This document shows positions 56,533 to 64,000 of a DNA stretch of 64,000 nt, in pieces. Origin of the DNA: Cycas panzhihuaensis (taxonomy: Eukaryota; Cycadophyta); assembly GCA_023213395.1 (NCBI GenBank), contig CM041465.1, positions 12,896,001 through 12,960,000 of the forward strand. Reading direction: 5' to 3'. The notes under the pieces were generated by a model. The model was not told where the DNA came from and did not search any database. It saw only the letters and a program-made list of their open reading frames with translations. Position 1 is the stretch's first letter, and each line of letters starts with the position of its first letter. A program made the translations under genes and the position numbers.

Positions 56533-57163
56533 TGTTGGGTATTGTGATAACAATTATAGGCCTAAAATTATGGCATGTTTTCAACATGGTTTCCCCCCCT
56601 AATCATTCTCGATGGGTTCCATAAAGGTGAGCCCCTTGGGGTGCGGGGGTATAGAATGCCCTCCGCTAGGAGGGGGTTCAGGGGCGATAGCCCTCGACCC
56701 AAAAAATTGACCATGTAAACCTTATCAAAGTGTAAAGAGAATCAGGATCGTTCAATACAAATACCCTAGACTCTATGGTTGAGATTTGGGTCTTGGATGT
56801 CCTCTCATATAGCCCGTTTTAGGGCTTTTCTTATTATGTTGTAATGTTATGCAATGTATTGTGGAGAGGGCGGCAGCTGATTGTTGTTCTAGAGAGCACT
56901 CTGTATCTGTGATGTACTATTTCTCCATTCTGTAGTAATAAAGATCAATACCTTTCCTATGTGGATGTTTCCCTAGCACACTGCTAGGGTTTTATCACAT
57001 TATATCAGGTGCACATGTGATGTTTGGCTTTCATTATCTTGTTACTATATAATCTATGATTTTAGAACTTGCATGTAATTGTATGTTTCCATTTTTGTAA
57101 CTAGTTGTAAGAAAGTAATAGATCTTGGTGGTTGTTAGAGGGTTGGACCTTCTATTCTCAACA
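56533..57163 (+). repeat. 3' LTR of the copia element
   Basis: 631 bp, TGTTGGGTATTGTGATAAC...ATTCTCAACA with intact ends. Longer than the 5' LTR in the G/C-rich block at 56590-56700. Confidence 0.95.
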
Positions 57164-57488
57164 AAACCCTCTCTTTTCACTTTGCCTCCATCATCCCATC
57201 CTTAAGTTTCTTACTAGTTAATAGTAGGAAGGGTTTTGGACTCTTTAGGAAGGTAAGAGAAGTATATATAGCTCAAGTTCTGACTCCTATAATCGCTTCT
57301 CTTAGGGCAACCCCTTATTCCCAAGTCTCTTTTGGTCTATGCCTACTACTCATGCTAACAAACCTTATAGGGTGTGACCCCTATACATTGGCAACATTAT
57401 AATACTTGTAACATTTTACTTTACTCTCTTTTATCATATGCATGTTATGCTTGGCTAACCATTATTCATCACTTTTATTATTTTATTT

Positions 57489-57545
57489 TGTAACTTTTTC
57501 AACTTTTGTAACTTTGGAAACTTTGGAAACTTTTATAACTTTCTT
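57489..57545. repeat. Short minisatellite in LTR_C
   Basis: Repeats of 'aacttttgtaactttggaa' type, about five imperfect 8-10 bp subunits. Confidence 0.7.
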
Positions 57546-59026
57546 CAAACCCTCATACACACTTCTTTCAGACTATTGGCTACTACTTTTGTTGCACACA
57601 TTGGACCTAACTATCTAGGAGGTGTTTCACTCATAGGATCTAGCCATTATGAGGCTATCATCCTCTCATCCTTCAACCCCCCCTTTTTTCCCATAGGTTG
57701 TATGAGAACATCAATGTGTGTAAAGAAAAGAGCATACTAGTTACCACTATTTTCTTTCTTTTAGCACTCAAGGTAAACTTTACTTTCACTTTGGTAAAGC
57801 ACACATGCATAACTATATACATGTATGCACATGTTTATTGCTTGTGAGGGTTTTCTCGTGTATAAGACAAGGCATCCTCCTAGGTAAGTGAAGTTGTGTC
57901 ATAACAAAGAGGTACGTTTCTCCCTTTCCATATCTACTTTTCTTTATTTCCTTTTAGAATCATTCCATTTCTAATTTATTTACTTTGTAAACATTTTGGG
58001 GAAGGTAAGGGAGACCCTTCCTTGGCTTGACTTGTAATGTTCATTATGATTCAAAGCATGGAGCTGCTAGTGAAAAAGACATAAAAGGAAGGAGTGTATT
58101 GCCTCACCAACTGGCATATTTCCTAGTGTATTCCTCATAAACCCTCTTCTCTTCCTCCTTTTGTTCCCCTTTCCCAAAAGGAAATCTACATATGTATGCA
58201 TGTAGGTTGTATATCTCTTTCATTTTTTCACATATTTACACTTGTAGGAAAAGGGTATACGCATATGCATACACTCCTATCTTTCTTCTTCCTCTCTTTT
58301 GTGAAAAGAATAGAATAAGAAAGATCTCTTCTCTTCCATTGCATGCACTCATGAAATAATAAGTGGAACTTTGAATTAACTCTTTATCTTTACATTGAAA
58401 GTATCGTAGATGCACCCTCTTCCCCCTTTCTCATTTCATATATATGCATGTGTATAGGAAAGTGGTATGAATAGATGCACTTTATTTTTGTGAAGAAAAG
58501 GATAGATTAAGAAAAGAATCCTCCTTTCATAGACATTATCTCTTTACATCTTGCATATGTACATGCACATAGGGATGAGGTAGGGGAAACATAATGTGAT
58601 TGAATGCATTTTCTTTTGCATTGAATCAAAAGGAAAAGTCATATAAATCATTTATCTCTTCCCTCTCTTTTACCTCGAATTAATTTTTTGAACAAAGGAA
58701 AAGAGAGTGAGCCTAAAAGAGAGTGTTTGTTATTTGCATTTATCTTTTTCTTAAGGATAAAGACCTTGATTTCACAATATTATCTCACAATTGAAATAAG
58801 GAAAATAACCTAAACCCTTAGCCTGCCTAAATTAAACCTCAAGGCTACTCAACAAAAGGGGAAGTTATATCACTATTTGTAGGTCTCTAAACCTACATTT
58901 TGACATGCAAACACTCCTTTGTGGGTAGCCTATCCTCCTTTTTGAGATCCTTAAGCCCCTATTATAGTTGTAGTGTCAGCTTAGGTTCTCTTATCCACAT
59001 TGACCCCCCTAGAGGTGCTCGTCCAC

Positions 59027-59045
59027 TGGTGACCATACGGAGGAC
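59027..59045 (+). promoter_or_regulatory. Probable primer binding site after LTR_C
   Basis: TGGTGACCATACGGAGGAC begins one base after the proposed LTR end. It aligns with the site after LTR_B and resembles the TGGCGACTCC-type site I recall from Tat elements. Confidence 0.5.
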
Positions 59046-59284
59046 TTGCCAGTAAGGGAACATTACAATTTTCCTTGTGTTAGCATTATCTTTCTCCTTT
59101 TGTTTATTCCCTCTAGATCCATTGGGTAATCCACAACATCTTTTCTTTTGCCTCTACCCTTGCCTCTTCCAAAGTTCTAGGTGAAACTTGAATGTGATAA
59201 TTTTCTTGTCATTTATGAGGTCTCCCTCCCACTTTGGAAGTCTCCTTATTTCTCCATTCCCTTGTCTAATTCCAAATTAACCAT

Positions 59285-61550
59285 GGAGGGATATCTGTCA
59301 GAATGGGAATACCATGCCTATGTTTTTGAGACCCAACAATAAACTTCAACTTCATTTTAGGGTCCTACCCAAGACGGTAGTGACCCTATCTTTTATGCAG
59401 TTGACCAAGAACACTTAGATTTCTATCATCTCCCCATGCATAACATGGGTATGTCATCCTCCATGGAGTATCATCACCTTGGTGAGAATACCCATGAGGA
59501 TCAACCTGTAGGTTCCACTTCACATGAAGACCCTTCCACCTTATATGAGTAAGTGGGAACCCCTCCTGTAGATGTTGTGGAAGTGTTGCAAAGTGCTTCC
59601 ACATTGTGAGCATCTAACTGCCTCCAAAATAGTTGGAAAGCATCCTTCATAGTATGGCACCTCCTTCTTCTTCATCTGTACTTCCAAGTTCTTCCCAATA
59701 TATATTTATGCCTACGGTAAGGTCATCCCCTGTTGCTCCATTCTCTTTGTGTGTCCCTCATGCCCAAGTGACTATCCAAGGCACATTCACCTCTCAAATT
59801 GGGTTGAGCATGCCTCTCCCTAGTTAGGAAACCACACCCCAACCAACCATGATTTATGCCCCTCTTACCTGACTAAGAGGAACCTCATGTTCCCCTTCTT
59901 TGGGCCATATGTAATCCATCCTTATGCATCCCCAATCTAAACTAAGAGATTATTCCCTTTACCTACCCCTAGGATACACATCCCAACCATGGGGGCATGG
60001 GAAGGGAAATCTCCCTCCAATCTATGGGTTGGATTCAATCCACGCATATGTTGTTGTACCTCCTACGGGTGGCCCATATAGGCAAAATCCCAACCCACAC
60101 CCATCTTTTCCATCTTTGCATACAATCTTATGCATGATGCCTTTGTAGGGGGAATTTGCCCCTCCTTAAGGCCCTCTTTCTTAAGTCCCCTCTCAATAAG
60201 GAGTATATCCTTAAGGGGGAGTGAGCCTCTCTTGCCCACTTAGCCCCATTCTAGCTCCCTCTCAAATGAGAATGGTACCTCCCCACTAAGCAGGAGGAAA
60301 CCTATATCCTTCTCATAGTCAAACCCCTTAAGGAGGATATAGATATCCATAATCACCTCTTACTTCCTCTTTTTTTGACCCATTAGATGAACCAAGGGTT
60401 TGCCCTTTTGTTGACTATAGGTCGACCCCTTTATCCATTAAGTGCTAAGGACAAGCCTACTACCTCATCCCCTTGAGGTATCCAGATTTGATAAGACCTC
60501 ATTGTAGGACCCAACTAAGCATGTCATGAGATTCTCCATGGTGTGTATCGACTATTGGGCCTATGACCATATCCTGATGAAACTTTTTTCCCATTCTTTG
60601 TAGGTAGATGTACTCAAGTGGCTGTATCGTCTCCATGCCTACTCTATATATTCTTTTCAATAGTTTATGGATGAATTCATTAAATATTTTGATGTAGCTC
60701 ATCCTTTTGAGAGTGGGATTAAAGCCCTGCTCTCACTCAATGAAGGTCATAAAGAGATGAACTATGACTTTATGAGGTACTTCCACAACCTTTTACATTC
60801 TATAAAGGTCAAGTTTCTCAAGGAGATGAAGAGGGATCTCTTTGTAAATGCCCTTCACCCTAAAATCCATGTTGAAGTCCTTAAGATGGGGGAAAAAAGG
60901 TGTGACTCTACCATAGTTAAGTGCTTGGTGCTATAGGCTATTGTAATTTAGGTGGGTCTCAGTAAGCCTTCTAAGTCATCACAATGAAAAGAGGCACCTC
61001 CTTCGTCACATAATTAAAGATCCTAATAACCCGAAAGGCCTTCTACCAACTCAACAGAGAAGACCTTAGACCCTTTGACTTCTACTATACATTCCTTTAA
61101 ATGTATAATGAATGAGATTAAACTCCAACCCCATTCATCATCTTTAGATTTTCATAGGCCTATCTATTAGGCCTCCCAAGTTTCACCTTTTAGAAATGGA
61201 AATACCCACCCTTCTCAAACCAAGAAGACCAACCTTCCTCATATAAGAAGTGGTGCTTTATTCATGGTGAGTACTTCCATAAGGACTTACAGTATTGGGC
61301 GCAACATCCCGAGCTTGCCCCACCTTATGATTCCTCCCCTAGATGGGCATCTAAGCCTAATCTAGACCAACCTGTCCATGGGAATCCCTTTTCCAAACAT
61401 GGGGAATGGGATCAACATACCCATAATAAGGGGAACAAGAATAGGGGATGATTCCCTAACCCTTATCCCACACAAACAAAAGGAAATGGGGTAAGAAATT
61501 CATCCTCACCCGTTGGTTCCCACTCTAATGTGGAAATTCTTGGGAGGACC
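59285..61550 (+). pseudogene. gag remnant, unit to the right of LTR_C
   Basis: It starts MEGYLSEWEYHAYVFETQQ. The N-terminal half (59400-60500) is Pro/Ser/His-rich and decayed. The capsid-like core lies at 60600-60936: FMDEFIKYFDVAHPFESGIK, SLNEGHKEMNYDFMRYFHNL and FLKEMKRDLFVNALHPKIHV. 61246-61320 gives KKWCFIHGEYFHKDLQY, a Cys-x2-His-x4-His zinc finger whose last Cys is Tyr. The text matches Tat-type gag and the fragment at 24258. Stops and frameshifts are frequent. Confidence 0.7.
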
Positions 61551-61984
61551 TAAACTTAATATCTCTTGATTCTTTTTTAATAAAAATTGGAGACATGAAG
61601 TTTAAGAAGTCCTAAGGGACCATCTTTTCCCAACTCCTAAGGAGGAGTCTTTGCCTAGTAGTATCGTCTGACTAAGTGTGAATGGATATGACAAAATGTG
61701 TGGATATGAAATAGGGGTGATAGAATCTACTAACCTATATGACTTGATGAAGGAGTTCTAAGTTCAAAGCTACAGTGATAATATCCTCAATATTCTTCCT
61801 AGGGATTCCTCTCATGTAATCCTTTTAACTTTTTTGGTTCTACTTGGATATAGAAGAGGGCAAGGTAATGGAAAAGTGGTTTGTCTTATTATGTTTCTTG
61901 TCTTGATTTGTGTTCACTTTGTTCATCTTTCTTTTTGTTATCTTTTCCTTTTTGTATGGTATTTATAGTTACTTTATATTCCTT
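61551..61984. other. Decayed region between gag and inverted LTR_E
   Basis: Short pieces after gag may be the start of the protease region. From about 61860 the sequence is T-rich with no coding signal. The junction with inverted LTR_E lies around here. Confidence 0.35.
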
Positions 61985-63975
61985 TTCTAGATTTTGATAT
62001 AATAGCAAAGAGACAAAACCAAGAGAGCAAGATAAATCCATACAACCAAAGAGACTACAAGATCAAAATTACATAAACCCTTTTTTCTTTTTCTTTTAAT
62101 CAAAAGTAAACAAACTAGAAATAATGCATGCAAGTTCTCTTTTCTATTTTTGATATTTTCAAAATAAAAGATGCACATGCAACTATGAAATAGCTTTCCT
62201 ATATGCAACATGCACACTTCACTTCAAAAGGAATGATGTTACCAAAATCTAAAATTCACTATATGATCTCTGTGTAAGTTTTTCAAAGAGGCCAATTAAC
62301 ATGCAAAACTAGTCAACATACTTAATCTTTCATGCTTTCCACCAATTCTTTGAAAAGAGATGATGAATAATGCACAAAGAAAAGAGATTCTTAAATGATA
62401 CTACTACTATTTTCTAATAATTTTTAGACTTATGAGTTGATAAATAAACCACAAATCTAAATAATAGCTTTCACATAAAAAACTAGTTTCAATGGTTCTA
62501 TCATAATTAGAGTAGTAAAAGCTCCAAAAGAATCCTTGAACTCTTTGTAAAACTAAAAAATTAGAGATGGTTTTACCATACAATATTTTTAACTTTTCTC
62601 TTAAAAGATAACGTAACTAATTTGAAAGTGAAAGTTAATAGAACCACAAAATTAAGAGAAAAATAACTTCTTTCCTATTATAATGAACACCTCAAATGAT
62701 AGTTTTCTTTTAACTTGACCAATTATCTTCCATAAACTTTCCTTCAAAGCAAATCGAAGAAGGAAAAATAACAATAAAAAGAGGTCAAACTAGAGCCCAA
62801 TAATACCAAAAGAGAGTGGCAAACCAATTGAAATATAAACTACTATAAAAGAGTGGGAAGGGATAGTTAGATGAATGGTGGAGATATAACCATACTCCAC
62901 CCTAGTCTACCCTTAAGGAACCCCATAAAGGACTAGCCTTTCAATGTATATTTTAGTATCTAAAAATAATACAAGATCACTATAGCAATCAACTAAAGAA
63001 AGGAAAATTTTCTGAGCTAGAATCACCTTTAAAACACCATGAAACAAGTTAGAAACATAATAGGAATGATCTTACTAAATTAGAAGAAGTTTGAAGCCTC
63101 AAATTTGATGAAGATCTAAGAAAATAGAAACTCAGACCATCAACAGTCGAATACTAGCAACATAGCAATAAACTCCTTTAAGATTTCACCCAAAAGTCTT
63201 CAAAAAGATTAAGTTTTAGTCTCACAATAATAATCTTCAAGAAATCTCCAAAAACTCCAAAATTTCACACAAAAATTGGAGCAAAATCACACCTAACTCA
63301 TCTATTCACAATCAATAAAGACTCGAGAGTAATTCTAGACATTGAAAGAATTAAATTCCACTAAATTTAGGTGGAAACATGCAAACTTTTAGCACACTAT
63401 CTAAGTTTTCTTGCATAATAGTGAACAATATAACCGATCATATTTTTCACCCACCAAAAATGTGACTTTACTCTAAAAACTTGACCTATCATATTTTTTA
63501 CAGTGCTAAAAATACGATAATAGTGGAGCTAAAAATTAACTAAAAAATACTAAAAAAATAATATTAGATAAAAACTAAGTGACAAAACAACTTCATCAAT
63601 GAGTAAACAAGCCCAAAATAAGGTGGAAAGCATTAAATACTAGCCTAAGAAGTTAACCAATAATAAAACTTAGGTGAAATCTTGAAAATAAAGTGAAGAT
63701 AATGAATTTTGAAGCAAGAATGAGGTCAAATTAGTTATAAAAGAAAACTTTGGTGCCATAATTCACATCATCAATGAATAATAATAAAAATATAAATCAT
63801 ATCAACATTGATCACACTTCATTAATTAAATTTCATATATCACTTTAACAAAAACATGGCCTAACCTATGATAAAAAAAAATCTATCAATCATTTTCTAT
63901 AAGATCACACATAACATCTCAAAACTTATCAATACAAATCAAATATAAGTCAAGAGGCTAGGTTTTGGTGAAACA
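61985..63975 (-). mobile_element. LTR_E, inverted Tat-like LTR, partial
   Basis: On the minus strand the LTR begins TGTTTCACCAAAACC (right end 63975) after a purine tract. It is collinear with LTR_D over 62440-63975 and extends about 450 bp further left. AT-rich, non-coding. The left limit is approximate. Confidence 0.55.
63438..63518. repeat. Two hairpins in LTR_E
   Basis: TCATATTTTT (63438-63447) pairs with AAAAATGTGA around CACCCACC. ATCATATTTTT (63488-63498) pairs at 10 of 11 positions with AAAAATACGAT (63508-63518) around TACAGTGCT. Confidence 0.7.
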
Positions 63976-63986
63976 TTTATCCCCTT
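63976..63986 (-). promoter_or_regulatory. Polypurine tract of the unit carrying LTR_E
   Basis: The minus strand reads AAGGGGATAAA directly before TGTTTCACC. The unit's 3' internal region would continue off the right edge of the window. Confidence 0.55.
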
Positions 63987-64000
63987 GATACCTAAGGCTC

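Larger units (their letters stand above)
51916..57163 (+). mobile_element. Ty1/copia element, Tork-like, full length, defective
   Basis: 5248 bp with LTRs of 577 and 631 bp, flanked by the perfect duplication AAACC (51911-51915 and 57164-57168). The order gag, protease, integrase, RT, RNase H is that of copia. Aligned LTR parts differ at about 7% by eye. The length difference is an indel in the G-rich block. Coding text resembles the Tork/Tnt1 group. Inserted in LTR_C. Confidence 0.95.
50018..59025 (+). mobile_element. LTR_C of the Tat-like array, twice interrupted
   Basis: Pieces 50018-50736, 51374-51915 and 57164-59025 together make about 3.1 kb and are collinear with LTR_A and LTR_B. Shared blocks include 'ctcgtgggcctttgtagccc' (compare 'ctcatgagcctccatagac' of LTR_B) and 'tttggggaaggtaaggg'. 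The right end 'gctcgtcca' is followed by a primer-site-like sequence. It was entered first, at 50737, by a copia element now reduced to a solo LTR, and at 51916 by a full copia element. Confidence 0.68.

Overview
This is nuclear DNA of a seed plant, and almost all of it is nested, decayed LTR retrotransposons. I see no host protein gene, rRNA, tRNA or CRISPR array. The evidence is the mix of plant Ty3/gypsy and Ty1/copia lineages, tRNA-Met type primer sites, and coding frames broken mainly by TAG/TGA where Trp, Gln or Arg codons are expected. That last pattern fits long decay of methylated cytosine. The species cannot be named; a large, repeat-rich genome is likely.

The backbone is a head-to-tail array of old Tat-like gypsy units on the + strand. 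Three LTRs of about 3.1 kb each, all starting TGTTTC after a purine tract, are seen: LTR_A (2324-11941), LTR_B (20694-23875) and LTR_C (50018-59025). Upstream of each lies the 3' internal part of a unit: a plant-mobile-domain (PMD)-like ORF on the opposite strand, then a stand-alone RNase H-like ORF, then the polypurine tract. Between LTR_B and LTR_C the internal region is fullest: gag remnant, protease, RT, RNase H, integrase, antisense PMD, second RNase H. LTR_C is followed by a primer site and a gag remnant (59285-61550). Two related pieces lie inverted, on the - strand: LTR_D with its 3' internal region (about 12000-18249) and LTR_E (about 61985-63975).

Younger elements are inserted into this backbone. 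A 6.5-kb chromovirus (3218-9712, -) sits in LTR_A with target duplication GGCTT. A 3.65-kb gag-protease-only element (26179-29829, +) sits in the Tat protease/pol frame with duplication TTCCT. A 10.6-kb gypsy element (37187-47760, -) lies between the PMD and RNase H ORFs. A 5.2-kb Tork-like copia element (51916-57163, +) sits in LTR_C with duplication AAACC. Two solo LTRs of the same copia family are at 24739-25384 (+) and 50737-51373 (-). LTR-pair differences counted by eye are about 5% (3.65-kb element), 7% (copia), 7.6% (chromovirus) and 10% (10.6-kb gypsy).

Three things stand out. First, in each Tat-like unit a hairpin or inverted-motif cluster occurs both in the LTR and next to the antisense PMD ORF. 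Its sequence is shared within a unit but differs between units. The 10.6-kb gypsy element shows a parallel arrangement: GTACC-type motifs in its LTR and in a tandem array beside an extra 3' ORF. Second, the Tat-like units carry a second RNase H as a separate ORF downstream of integrase. Third, the 10.6-kb element has a second gag-like domain between protease and RT, and a 395-codon unrecognised ORF downstream of integrase. All coding frames are inactive in this copy.
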